Part shown: positions 1 through 11,900 of the stretch, one piece after another
How positions within the stretch are numbered: the first letter of the stretch is position 1
Layout of the letters: each line of letters opens with the position of its first letter
Source of the DNA: Coix lacryma-jobi var. lacryma-jobi
Lineage: Eukaryota > Streptophyta > Magnoliopsida > Poales > Poaceae
Assembly (NCBI GenBank): GCA_009763385.1
Contig: CM019823.1
Coordinates: forward strand, 25,821,668-25,885,667
Direction: 5' to 3'
DNA: 64,000 bases
Translations under genes and position numbers: made by a program
The notes under the pieces: model-generated
The model's database searches: none
Seen by the model: the letters and a program-made list of their open reading frames with translations, nothing else
What the model was told of the DNA's origin: nothing

Positions 1-9
1 GATGAGACG

Positions 10-474
10 ATGGTGGCGGAGCGGGCTCGCTCTTCTCTCGACCGGCTCGGCCCCATGTGGGGTGCTCCTCCTGTGACCGCGGCAGAAGGTGCAATGGCTC
101 GGGGCGATGCCTTGGTCGACGCCTTGTGCTTCTTCGACGCAGCCGCGCGGGACCGTGTCCGGCAAGCTCTCCATCACGGCGTCAAGCAGACACTCGCGGT
201 CGTTCGCTCCGGTTTCCGCTTCCCGGTCCACGTTGTCGCGAATGGCTTCATCGAGATCGAGAGGAAGGATGAGGAGTGGAACAACCGCCGTGTTGACAAA
301 ATTTTGGAGAAGATGGAGGGGCCGGGGACGTCGCTTGCGAAGATCTTCGAGGAGGATGTGCTGCCTCCTGACGCCAGCAGCGGTGTCGGGAGCCCTCCTC
401 CTTCGAGCTCGGGCGTCGAGGTCGAGCCTGCCATCGTGGACCTCGGGGAGGAGTACCGCACCGACGAGGACTGA
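10..474 (+). CDS. Antisense ORF of gypsy element, C-terminal part
   Basis: This plus-strand frame of 154 codons lies between the end of pol and the unseen 3' LTR, opposite to pol. It contains a segment resembling the C-terminal part of plant 'putative retrotransposon' proteins, with a hydrophobic helix (HHGVKQTLAVV), an EGPGTSLAKIFEEDVLPP-type motif and an acidic tail. The first visible ATG is only 10 bases from the window edge, so the real protein probably begins outside. Its function is unknown. Tat-lineage elements such as Grande are known to carry additional ORFs between pol and the 3' LTR, some antisense. The frame is open while the neighbouring pol is broken, so selection or chance cannot be separated here. 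Confidence 0.5.
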   Translation: MVAERARSSLDRLGPMWGAPPVTAAEGAMARGDALVDALCFFDAAARDRVRQALHHGVKQTLAVVRSGFRFPVHVVANGFIEIERKDEEWNNRRVDKILEKMEGPGTSLAKIFEEDVLPPDASSGVGSPPPSSSGVEVEPAIVDLGEEYRTDED

Positions 475-1022
475 GGCCTGCGTGCCAAATTTGGGCGTCG
501 AGGCCCTTGTAAGAATTCTATGGCATAAATGAGGGTACGTCGAGGCCCGAATGTATATGTGATTTGTTTATGAAAAGAGTTGTTTTCTTTTCAAATGCGT
601 TTGACCGCTTCTCTTTGTCGCAAGCTCGAGTTTCTGCTAACTTAGTCTGTGTTCCTTCGATACGTCGCGAGCCCCTCGAGGGGAGGCGTAGGTAGGGCAC
701 CGTAGCCCGGGGGCGTAGGCGGCCGTCTACGTCGACGCCCCCCGACCTTGGAGGCTCGAGGTACTTTTAGATTTAGACGTCGCTAGTTCACTCGAGGCGC
801 GAGTCGAGACGAGGGTCAAATTTTTGAAAAGAAAACACGCGTTTTTTCCGGAGTCTGGGGGCGTTTACCCCCTTGTCAGCCCCCGAGGGAGGCTCGACCC
901 TGAGCTAGGCAGGGTCGAGGCTACCTTGAGTTGCTAAGTAACATGAAGATGGAGCACGAGTTGGCCCATTCATATTCAACGTGTTTGTACAAAGTAGTAA
1001 AATGAACAAGGCCTCGAGGCCC
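475..1022. other. Noncoding interior of the gypsy element
   Basis: GC-rich sequence with repeated CTCGAGG/GTCGAGG words lies between the antisense ORF and the end of pol. I see no supported gene in it. The words match the base composition of the rest of the element. Confidence 0.6.
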
Positions 1023-4000
1023 TTAAGGGTAGAAGCGACGTAGCTGAGATATGTTCCACGCGTTCGCCAGGACCCTGCCTTGGTCGTCGTAGAGCTTGTA
1101 TGTGCCTGGCTTGAGCACTTCGGCCACGGTGTATGGGCCTTCCCACGGAGGGGTGAGCTTATGGCGCCCTCGATTATCTTGCAGCCGTCGAAGCACGAGG
1201 TCCCCCACCGCCAGGTCCCTTTTGCGCACGTGCTTGTCGTGGTAGCATCGAAGTGTTTGCTGGTAGCGTGCAGAGTTGATGAGCGCCACGTCTCGGGCCT
1301 CCTCGAGCTGGTCCTTGGCGTTGGCGAGCCTTTCGTCATTGGTTTGCTCGTTGTAGGCTCGAAGTCGAGGTGAGCCGTACTCGAGGTCCGTAGGTAAGAC
1401 GGCCTCGGCGCCGTAGGTTAGGAAAAACGGAGTGAACCCGTGGCTCGACTCGGCGTAGTCCTGAGGCCCCACAGCACCGAGGGGAGTTCTGTAGCCCACC
1501 CTTTTCGAAATTCTTGAGGGTCTTGAACAACCTTGGCTTTAGCCCATGGAGTATCATGCCGTTGGCGCGCTCGACCTGCCCGTTGCATTGGGGGTATGCG
1601 ACCGAGGCCCAGGTTACGCGAATGTTGTTGTCATCGCAGAAGTTGGTGAACTTTTTGCCCGTGAATTGGGTGCCATTGTCGGTGATGATGACATTAGGCA
1701 CCCCGAACCGGTACATGATGTTGGCGATGAACTCGACAGCCCTCTCGGAGGTGGGGTCTCCTATCGGCTTAGCCTCGATCCACTTGGTGAACTTGTCGAC
1801 GGCCACGAGCATGTGTGTGTACCCTCCACTTGTCCTTTTGAGGGGACCCACGAGGTCGAGCCCCCAAACGGCAAATGGCCAAGTGATTGGGATCATCTGC
1901 AGGGCGTGTGCGGGCTGGTGCGTTTGCTTGGCGTAGAATTGACACCCATGGCATGCTTGGACCAAACGCTTGGCATCCCCAATGGCGGTCGGCCAATAGA
2001 AGCCTTGTCGGAAGGCGTTGCCAACCAGGGCCCTCGGCGCTGCGTGGTGGCCGCAAGCCCCGAGTGCATATCGTCGAGGAGCTTGCGCCCTTCCTCGAGT
2101 GGGATGCAGCGTTGAAGGATCCCAGTCGGACTTCGTCGGTATAGCTCCCGTTCGTCGCCGTAGATGACGTAGGTCTTGGCCCTCCGAGCGATGCGTCGGG
2201 CCTCCGTCTTGTCTTCTGGTAGCTCGCCTCGCGTCAGGTAGTCGAGGTAGGGCGTCCGCCAGTCGAGGGGCCGTGATGACGAAGAGGCGTGTGCGTCGAC
2301 CTGCATCGCCTCTGCGGACGTCGAGGGGTCCTTCTCGAGGGGTGGCGTTGAGAGTCGAGCCCCCGTGTCTTGCTCGAGGGTGGCGTCGAGGGGCCAGCCC
2401 CCGGGTCGATTTCGACGGATGGCTCGAAGACGTCCCTCGAGAAGACGTCTGGCGGTACCGTGCCGCGCGTGGACGCCAACTTTGCCAGCTCGTCTGCGGC
2501 CTCGTTGTACTTCCGAGCTATGTGGTTGAGCTCGAGGCCGTAAAACTTGTCTTCCAGCTTGCGCACCTCCCCGCAGTATGCCTCCATCTTGGGATCGATG
2601 CAGCTTGAAGCCTTCATAACCTGTTGACGACGAGCTGCGAGTCTCCTCGGGCGTCGAGGCGTCGGACCCCGAGCTCGAGGGCGATGCGCAGCCCATTGAC
2701 GAGGGCCTCGTACTCGGCGACGTTGTTGGAGGCGGGGAAGTGCAAGCGTAGCAGGTAGCGCATGTGTACTCCGAGGGGTGAGATGAAGAGCAGGCCTGCT
2801 CCTGCCCCCGTCTTCGTGAGGGATCCATCGAAGTACATGGTCCAGAGTTCGGCTGAATCTGTGCCGGCGGGAGCTGAGTGTCGGTCCATTCAGCAACGAA
2901 GTCCGCCAACGCTTGCGACTTGATGGCCTTTCGCGGGGCATAGGTGATGGTCTCCCCCATTAGTTCGGCGGACCACTTGGCGATGCGCCCCGTGGCCTCC
3001 CGATTGTTGACGATCTCTCCGAGGGGGAAGGACGACACCACCGTCACGGGATGAGCGAGGAAGTAGTGCTGGAGCTTGCGCCTTGTGACGATGATGCCGT
3101 AGAGCAGCTTTTGGATGTGCGGGTACCGGACCTTGGCCTCGGAGAGTACCTCACTGGTGAAGTATACCGGTCGCTGGACCGGCAATGTATGACCCTCCTC
3201 GTGCCTCTCGACGGCTATGACCGCGCTAACCACCTGAGTGGTTGCGGCCACATAGAGGAGGAGGGCTCGGGGGAATCGTCACCTTCGGCTGGTCGCGGGG
3301 GCACGAGAATTGGTGCAGAAGTCAGCAGCCCCTTCAACTTGGTTAAGGCCTCCTCGGCTTCGGCGGTCCACGCAAAGTGTTCCGTCTTTTTTAGTAGGCG
3401 GTAGAGGGGTAGTGCTTTTTCCCCCAGCCTCGAGATGAATCTGCTGAGAGCGGCTAGGCAGCCTGTTACTTTCTGTACACCCTTGAGGTCACGAATCGGG
3501 CCCATCCTCGTGACTGCTGAGATTTTTTCAGGGTTTGCCTCGATCCCCCGTTGCGAGACGATGTAGCCAAGTAGCATGCCTCGAGGCACACCAAAGACAC
3601 ACTTCTCGGGGTTGAGCTTCACATTCTTGGCCCGGAGGCACTCGAACGTGGTCTCGAGGTTGCTGATGAGGTTCCCTACTTTTTTAGTTTTAACCACGAT
3701 GTCATCGACGTAGGCCTCGACGGTCTTGCCTATGTGCTCGCCAAAGATGTGCTGCATACATCGTTGGTACGTTGCCCCGGCGTTTCGAAGGCCGAAGGGC
3801 ATCGTAACATAGCAATACATACCAAATGGCGTGATAAAAGAGGTCGCGAGCTCATCGGATTTTCTCATCCTAATTTGGTGGTAGCCGGAATACGCATCAA
3901 GGAACGAAAGCACTTCGCACCCAGCAGTGGAATCGACGATCTGGTCAATTCTAGGTAAAGGAAATGGAACTTTTGGACATGCTTTATTCAGACCAGTGTA

Positions 4001-7000
4001 ATCTACACACATCCGCATTTTTCCATTCTTTTTCCTAACTAGTACAGGGTTAGCTAGCCACTCTGGGTAAAATACCTCCTTGATGAATCCGGCCGCCAAA
4101 AGCTTGTGCACCTCCTCGCCGATGATCCTGCGCTTTTCCTCGTCGAAGCGGCGCAGGCGTTGCTTCACCGGTCTGGACCCGGCCTGGATCTCCAAGGCGT
4201 GCTCGGCGACTTCCCTCGGTATGCCCGGCATGTCCGAGGGTTCCACGCAAACATGTCGATGTTCGCGCGGAGAAAGTCGACGAGCACTGCTTCCTATTTG
4301 GGCTCGAGGCTGGTACTGATGGTCAGCGTCTTGCCATTGGCCGAGGTCGGGTCGACGGGTATTTGCTTGGTGTGCTCAGCCGGCTCGAAGGTGCCGGCGT
4401 GACGCTTTGCTTCTGGGGCCCCCTCGGTGGCCAGAGCTGCCAAGGCCTCGAGCGAGTCGAGGTGGACGTTGGCCTCCCCCGCTCGACGCACTCCACGTCG
4501 CAGTGGTATGCGTGCTCGTAGGAGGTGTCAACGGTGATGACCCTTTTGGCCCCGGCATCTTGAGCTTCAAGTACGTGTAGTTAGGAATCGCCATGAACTT
4601 GGCGTAGCCTGGCCGGCCGATGATGGCGTGGTAGGTCCCTTGGAAGCCGACCACCTCGAAGGTGAGCGTTTCCTGACGGAAGTTTGCCGGCGTGCCGAAG
4701 CAGACCGGCAGGTCGATGCGCCCAAGGGGGTGGGCTTCTTTCCTGGTACTACTCCGTGGAACCCCCCGACGCTGGGTCGAAGCTGTCCCTCTGAAATCCC
4801 CAGGAGGTCGAGGGTCTCGAGGTATATGATGTTGAGGCTCGAGCCCCCATCCATCAACACCTTGGAGAACCGAACGTCGATTATGATGGGGTCGACGACG
4901 AGGGGGTAAGCCCCCGGGTTTATGACCTGGTCCGGATGGTCGTCACGGTCGAACGTGATTGGCGCATCGGACCAGTCAAGATACCGGGGGGCGTCGTGGC
5001 CAAGCGAAAAGATTTCCCGGCGCTCCTTCTTTCTTTCTCGAGCTGAGAGCCCGACGGTCGGCCCCCCGTAGATCATGTAGCAGTCGCGCACCGGGGGGAA
5101 GTCGCCATCTGCGTTCTGCCGCCGCGTCGATCGGTATCCTTTCCCTTAGGCGCGTCTTCCCTCTTATCGCCGAGCTTGGAGTAGTAGCCCTTCAACAGTC
5201 GGCAGTCTTTCAACTTGTGGTTACGGGGCCCTTGTGGTAGGTACAGGGATCCTCGAGCATCTGGTCGAAAACAGCCCCATCGGGGGGGCCTCGGGGCTTC
5301 TTAGGCTCGAGGGCCCCGCGAGCACCTCTTTGTCGTCGTCGTCATCGGCGCCACGCTTCGCCTTCTGGCCCTTGCGTTTGTTTTTCTTCCTTTTGTTGCC
5401 GTCATTGTTGTCGTTCTTGGCGTCGTTGCCCTTGCTGGAGCCCTCCGGCGCGATCACCGCCTTGCCTTTGTCCGTGGAACGGCCAAAGAAGGCCCCACTG
5501 CTTCGTCGCCCGAAGCAAAGCTGGTGACGCGATCCATCAGGTCCTCGACCGTCCCGGGACGGTAGCGTCCTAGCTCATGAACAAGCTCTTGGCATGTCGT
5601 GCCCGCGAGGAACGCTGAGATGACGTCCTCGTCAGGCACGTGGGGGAGCTCGAGACGCTGCTTCGAGAACCGTCGAGCAAAGTCGCGGAGGGGCTCGTCC
5701 GCCGCCTGCCTGCAACGCCGTAGGTCCCAGGGGTTGCCTGGACGCACGCAGGTCCCTTGAAATTCCCGTCGAAGACCCTGACTAGGTCGGCCCAGTCATG
5801 GATCCGATCCGGCGGGAGCCCCTCGAGCCACCGGCGGGCGGTGTCCGAGAGGTAAAGTGGGAGTTGACGTATGATCACGCGGTCGTCGTTCTTCGCTCCG
5901 CCCAGTTGGCAGCCAAGGCGGAAGTCCGAGAGCCAGAGCTTGGGCTCGACCTCCCCGTCATACTTCACGATGTTGGTCGGCGGTCGGAAGCGGTCGGGGA
6001 GGGTTGAGCTGCGGATGGCCCGGCTGAAGACTCGGGGGCCCGGGGCTCGAGGACCTGCCGGTCCTCGTCGCTGTCGTAGCGCCCCCCTCGATGGGCGCTA
6101 TAGCCACGCTCTTGGGCCCCCTTGTCCTTGCGCCGTCGGTTGATGTCGTTGCGGGCGTCGTTGGGGTCTCGAGGTGGCCGGTTGTCGACGATCCGTTCGC
6201 GGACTGGCCTAGCTCGAGAGGCGTCCGGCTGGTGGACGGATGCCTCGCGAGCGTCGTGGGGCGTGTCCGCCGGTCTCCCCGAGGCTGCTCCGCGTCGGCG
6301 TGACGCCGAGCTCTCGGCCTGCTGCACCGCGGCTGTCTCTCGAGGAGGTTTTTCATTTCTCCGAGCATGCGCCTGGCATCGGGGTTGGAGACGGCGGGCA
6401 GGTCACGGAGCATCATAGCCGCCGCCACCACGTTCTGGCCAGCTCGCGGGAAACATACCTCGGGCGTGCTGGTGCCCCGTCCTCGAGGATCCGCCGGTGG
6501 ACCTCTCGAGCCCGGCTCGAGCTCCGGCTCCTCGGGGCTGGGGTGGTTCCTGCATCAGGGTTTGCCGGAGCTGCAGCAGGTGTCGCCGTTCCTCCTCGGC
6601 TTTGGTGATTGCCTCTTGCACTTGGCGAGTTGCGCCGCCCGGCCATCGTCGTGCTTAGGCGGCACAGCCGGTGCCGGAGGTTCGTCCCTTCCCTGAACGC
6701 GTGATCCGCCTGCCGCGGCCACGTCGCTAGGTCCCTCTAGGTCGAGCGCCGGCCTCCGTCGTCGCCTTCGTCCTCGGTGTCGCATACGACTCCCTCGAGT
6801 TGGAAGCACTCCCTGGTGGGATCCCAGAGGTCGGGGTCGTGGTAGTCGTATTCGTCGGAGTCGGAGCTGTTGACGGCACGCCGCCTTGGCCGATGCTGGG
6901 ACCGCAGCTCGCGGTACCATTCTCCGACGGTGGCTCGCCGAGGTGGCTCGAAGGTCGCAAGAAGTCGCGGTCGACGCACGCGGGGTGGACGATCTCCAGG

Positions 7001-7330
7001 CTGGCCATGGCCTGCAGCAGCGCGCCCAACGCTGCTCCCGGTCCGCCATCGTCTGGTCCTGATGGCGCCGTCGAGGCGGTGGGCGTATACAGCCGCAGAG
7101 TTGTCGAGGCCGACCGGGGACCGCTGGCGCCGAGCGCGGCGACGCGAGCGCGGGGAGAGGCTCGAGGGGCTCCGGCGCCGTGTGGAGGACTGTCGCGACG
7201 GCGCATGGCTCGGGCCTCTGGCCTGTTCCTGTCCGTACGCATGATGAATGTGAAGTCGCTAGCGGCGCGGGTGCGCCCTGGAGGTCTCCGGCCGCGCGCC
7301 GGGCTGGTTTCCCCTTGGGGACCCTGCACC
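1023..7330 (-). pseudogene. Degraded gag-pol polyprotein of gypsy element
   Basis: Reading right to left: an arginine/proline-rich gag N-terminus (about 7330-6500); a gag core with LWLSDFRLG and TARRWLEGLPP (5970-5455); a retroviral-type aspartic protease with LMDGGSSLNIIY (around 4830); reverse transcriptase with NPVLVRKKNGKMRMCVDY, FLDAYSGYHQI and YVDDIVV (4246-3215); RNase H with MYFDGSLTKTGAG (2889-2614) and a tether reading into another frame; and integrase with VWGLDLVGPL, ITDNGTQF and NGQVERANG (1965-1336) and a C-terminal part to 1023. The protein is spread over several frames, with shifts near 5750, 5570, 3250, 2620, 2000 and 1500. The copy cannot make a full polyprotein. The RT and integrase catalytic residues are still visible. 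Confidence 0.9.
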
Positions 7331-7632
7331 GGCTACGGGTGTAGTGTTTGCCGCAGGCACCGCCTGCGCCCGGTGACGACGATGACGCGACGGCGCCGCT
7401 CGCGATGTGGCGACATGTGGTGGTGCGGGCGACGCGTCACGCCCGCGTCACGCGCGCGCGGGTGGCGTGACACGCACTCCGCTCAGGCCCTCCGTGGAGA
7501 GCAGAGTCAGCTCGTTGCCGTTGCCTGTGGCCAGGAACTCGAGGCTCCCGAACCAGACGACGACACCAGCCGAGAACGGAAGAGGGGATGAAGCCATCCA
7601 GGAATCAACGAGAAATCGGCTCGGACACGCGA

Positions 7633-7655
7633 AGTCCCCTACCTGGCGCGCCAAC
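7633..7655 (-). other. Primer-binding-site region of gypsy element
   Basis: Immediately inside the 5' LTR the minus strand reads GTTGGCGCGCCAGGTAGGGG, the sequence commonly found at this place in grass gypsy elements. It fixes the orientation of the element and the inner edge of the LTR. Confidence 0.7.
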
Positions 7656-7930
7656 TGTCGGTGTTTCGTACCCGGGGGTATCACACCAACGAGTGATATG
7701 ATCGCGTGCTTCTCTTCCTGGATGGTGATGCAAGAGGACACAAGGATTTATCCTGGTTCGGGCAAAGAAGGCCCTACGTCCAGCGGGGGGGATGTTCTTG
7801 TATTACTTGCACCTAAGTGCTCGTACAGGGGAGAATACAAGCTCAGTGAGCGTGGACCGGAGTCCGGACTCGTGTCTGTGCGTGGACTCGTGTGTTGTGT
7901 TCGTCCTCTTGAATGAGGGCCCTAGTGTCC

Positions 7931-7940
7931 CCTTTTATAG
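7931..7940 (-). promoter_or_regulatory. TATA box in gypsy LTR
   Basis: The minus strand reads CTATAAAAGG, inside the LTR and about 280 bp before its inner edge. This is the usual position of the U3 promoter element that starts the genomic transcript. Confidence 0.6.
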
Positions 7941-8608
7941 AGCAAGGGGAGGCCAGGGTTACATAAAGGAATTACAGGTGTCGGGGCGTATGGTGCCTCA
8001 TACGGAGAAGGGTAGGAACCCTGTCTTGTCGGGGCCACTGGAGCCGATGTGATCGTCGCTGTTGAGACGTCCTTGGGTCGTGGCTTCCATCCTGGGCGCG
8101 GACGTGGTGGCGCGACAAGGCGGGAGACGTACAGCACCCATCCTGGAATGTACAGTACGCGGTGAGGTCCCTCCGGGTCTTGGGGTACCTGTCCTCCAAT
8201 AACACGAAAGTAGTTAGGGCTCGAAGGGCGCGGAGCCGGCTTCGAGGTGGTGCCACGGGGGCTCGAGGGGCGCGGAGCCGACTCGAGGTGTTACGGTGCA
8301 GGGCTCGAGGAGCGGCAGCCCCGCGCCTCGAGGGGTCACGGTGCGAGGGCTCGAGGAGCGCGTAGCCGGCCTCGAGGGGCTACAGTGCCTTGGCTTGGCC
8401 GACAGTGCCGTACTGGTGCCCTTTTGCCCATGCTTGGTGGTGAAAACTGAGACTTGACCTTTATACCGAGTCACTGTGGTACAGCTGTGTGCACTGTTGG
8501 ACATGACCGGAGTAGGTGAAGACATTAAATGCGTGGCATGGGTTGGTACGCTGTCTGTGCAGCTCGAGGTCCGTGCGTTAAGGCTCGAGGTGGGGGCGCT
8601 CTCGCACG

Positions 8609-8890
8609 AGGCCTGGAGGGCTCGAGCGAGACGGAGAGCGATCGTGCTCGCCCAGGCCTTGCTGGGAGGGCTCGGGCGAGACGGAGACAGAGCGTTCGCC
8701 CGAGGCCTGGCTGGGAGGCTCGGGCAAGACGGAGACAGAGCGTTCGCCCCGAGGCCTGGCTGGGAGGGCTCGGGCGAGACGGAGACAGATCGTTCGCCCG
8801 AGGCCTGGCTGGGAGGGCTCGGGCGAGACGGAGACAGAGCGTTCGCCCGAGGCCTGGCTGGGAGGGCTCGGGCGAGACGGAGACAGAGCG
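8609..8890. repeat. About 49-bp tandem repeat, 5-6 copies, in U3 of gypsy LTR
   Basis: The unit GGGCTCGGGCGAGACGGAGA...GGCCTGGCTGGGA recurs at about 8660, 8715, 8765, 8815 and 8865, with a more diverged copy before 8660 and a partial one at the end. Copies differ by a few substitutions and 1-2-bp indels. Arrays in U3 are known in LTR elements and may hold promoter or enhancer sites. Confidence 0.85.
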
Positions 8891-8939
8891 TTTGGGTGTT
8901 TTGCGTTGATTGGGGGTACCCTTTTTCGTACCACCGACA

Positions 8940-11900
8940 ATGGGACCAACTATCAGGTCTGGCGGGAGAACTATGAACTTGAACTTGCGCTTGGAGAGAT
9001 TGATATGGCAATAACCACACGTGTCCTATTGCACCTCAGGACCCGGTGAGGGAAGCCGATGAAACTGATGCTGATTTCCTTGCTAGGCAAAGAGATCATG
9101 CTGAAATCAGGATGAAATATGATCTCGAGCACAGACGTTGGACACTCTCTAATCGCAAGTGCTTGATGTGGCTAAGGCCACGATTGAAGAACCATAAGGG
9201 GGTCGATCCCAGAATGTCTCACTGCCATTGAATACCTGGAAAGGGTTAAGAATCAGTTTACTGGGTCTGCAAAGGCCACAGCAAGCACATTGATCAAGGA
9301 ATTGGTCACAATGAAATACAATGGTGGTAGCATTAGGGATCACATTGTGAAAATGAGCTCCATCAGGCTAAGTTGACGCCAATGGATGTAGTGGTCAATG
9401 ACCAATTCCTACTCCATTTGGTTTTCCACTCTTTACCGAGGGAATATGAAACCTTTACTGTGAACTACAACATGCAGCCTGAAAAATGGGACATTGAAAA
9501 GCTCATTGCCATGTGCGTTCAGGAGGAAGAGCGGGTCAAGTCCTCACATGGTGACTCTGCTCACTATGTGAAGGACAATAAGAAAGAAACTTTCGAAACA
9601 AGAACTTTAGACCACGGGGCAAGCCCCAGTGGATAAAGGCTCTACCTCCAAGGCACAGGAAAAGGCCCCTCAGGTTCCTCAGAATCCTGAAAACCAGAAT
9701 CAGAATCAGCAGGACAACCTTTATGGCAATGCTGAGAAAGATCAGTGCAAGTTTTGCTTCAAAAGGGGGCACTACAAGAAAGATTGTCCTGACTTCATGA
9801 AATGGTTGATGAAGAAAGGTGAGGATTTGATTACATTTGTTGATGAATCCCTGTTTTATGTTTTCGAAAACCACTTGGTGGATTGATTCTGGAGCAACTG
9901 TTCATGTTGTGAATTCCATACAGGGCTTAAGTGGGAGGACCACTCTGCAAGAGGAGAAAGAACAATTAAAGTAGCAAATGGAGTACAAGCCGATGTTGAA
10001 GCTATGGGAAATCTTTCCCTAACATTGAAGAATGGCTTTTCTCTTATTCTTTATGATGTACTTTATGTTCCCTCTTTGCGTAGAAACTTAATAAGTGTAT
10101 CGAAACTTGATGATAATGGATTTGATTGCCATTTTGGTAATGGCAAATGTGAGATATTCTTTAATAATGAAAGTGTTGGTCTTGCCTTCCGACACAGAAA
10201 GCTTTATTATTATCTCTCGCTGAAAATTTGAATATGTATGATGTATGATGAGAATGTGAATCATGTATGTAATTTGAATGTGAAACTCCAATCTACGAAT
10301 AAGAAGCGGAAGAGAATCGACTGCAACTCTTCGAAATTGTGGCACTGTCGCTTAGGCCACATTTCGAGGGGGAGAATAGAACGTTTGGTTAATGAATCAA
10401 TTCTTCCGCATTTAGAATTTTCAGAATTAGAACAATGCATTGATTGCATTAAAGGAAAATATGTTAAGAAAATCAAGAAAGATGCCAAACGAAGCACGGG
10501 AATCCTAGAAATAATTCACACGGACATTTGTGGTCCGTTCCCTGTGAAAAGCGTGGATGGTTATGACTCGTTTATAACTTTCACGGACGACTATTTCCGT
10601 TATGGCTACATTTATCCAATTAAAGAAAGATCGGAAGCATTGGATAAATTTAGAATATTTAAAGCTGAAGTTGAAAATCAGCATGATTTGAAGATCAAAA
10701 TAGTACGATCAGACCGTGGTGGAGAGTACTATGGGCGACATACCCCGTATGGCCAAATTCCTGGACCTTTTGCAAGGTTTCTACAGGAAAATGGCATAGT
10801 TGCTCAGTATTCCACACCAGGGGAACCTCAGCAGAATGGAGTAGCTGAAAGAAGAAACCGTACCTTAATGGATATGGTGAGAAGCATGATAAGTTACTCT
10901 ACGCTACCGATTAGTCTATGGATGGAGGCACTGAAAACCGCAATTCATATACTTAATCGAGTACCAAGTAAATCGGTGCCGAAAACACCATATGAATTAT
11001 GGACAGGAAGGAACCCTCACTTAACCACTTACGTGTGTGGGGCTGTCCAGCTGAGGCGAAAGTTTTTAACCCAAATATTGGAAAGTTAGACTCCAAGACA
11101 GTCAGCTGCCACCTTATTGGTTATCCCGAAAGATCGAAAGGATATCGATTTTATTGTCCTGACAGACATACGAAATTCGTTGAAACTAGGCATGCTGTAT
11201 TCTTGGAGAATGACATGATCAGGGGGAGCATGGTAACGCGTGAAATTAACCTTCAGGAGAAGCGGGTATATGTACCCACTCCGATGGTTCAAGAACCTTT
11301 CTTTACGTTACCTGTTGTTGTTGCACCAACAGTCCAGGACGCTGTGGTGACAACACCTGTTGCTAATTCTCCCGTGGTGACAATAAATGAAAATGTGGAA
11401 CCTGTCCAACAGGATCCTATAGAACTGATTGTCACATACGAGGAAGAACAACAAACAGCCCACTGTGGAACAAGTGCCAGAGGCCCCTAGACGGTCTCAA
11501 AGAACCAGAAGGTCAGCTATTCCAGACGATTATGAAGTCTACGACACTGAAGAGTTTCGTATGGAAGATGACCCAAGAACTTTTGAAGAAGCCATGAGAA
11601 GCGATTACTCATCCAAGTGGTTTGAAGCCATGGAAGATGAGATGAAATCAATGAGTACCAACAAAGTTTGGGAATTAGAAAACATTCCTAAAGGAGCCAA
11701 AACGGTAGGCTGTAAATGGGTCTACAAAACTAATATGACTCCCAAGGGAAAGTTGAAAGGTTTAAAGCGCGACTTGTGGCTAAAGGCTTTACGCAACGAG
11801 AAGGGATTGATTATAATGAAACCTTTTCCCCGGTTTCATGTAAAGATTCCTTCAGAATCATCATGGCACTTGTGGCTCACTATGATTTAGAATTACATCA

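Larger units (their letters stand above)
1..8939 (-). mobile_element. Ty3/gypsy LTR retrotransposon, left end outside window
   Basis: On the minus strand the order is 5' LTR (7656-8939), a primer-binding-type junction TTGGCGCGCCAGG, gag, protease, reverse transcriptase, RNase H and integrase, ending near 1023. A noncoding stretch and an antisense ORF follow, and the 3' LTR must lie left of base 1. The order protease-RT-RNaseH-integrase is that of Ty3/gypsy. The protease variant LMDGGSS and an extra antisense ORF after pol suggest the Tat/RIRE2-like lineage (inference). The right edge cuts the gag codons of a copia element at 8939/8940, so the expected 5-bp target duplication is ATGGG; the other copy is not visible. 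Confidence 0.9.
7656..8939 (-). repeat. 5' LTR of gypsy element, 1284 bp
   Basis: The LTR is bounded by short inverted repeats (TGTCGGT at 7656 and ACCGACA ending at 8939). On the minus strand it begins TGTCGGTGGTACG and ends CACCGACA, followed directly by the primer-binding region. It carries a TATA box at 7931-7940 and a short tandem array at 8609-8890. The other LTR is outside the window, so the age of the insertion cannot be estimated. Confidence 0.85.

Noticed and set aside
8609..8890. Regular repeat resembling a CRISPR array
   Set aside because: The units abut without unique spacers, lie inside a plant LTR, and no cas gene exists; it is a tandem repeat.
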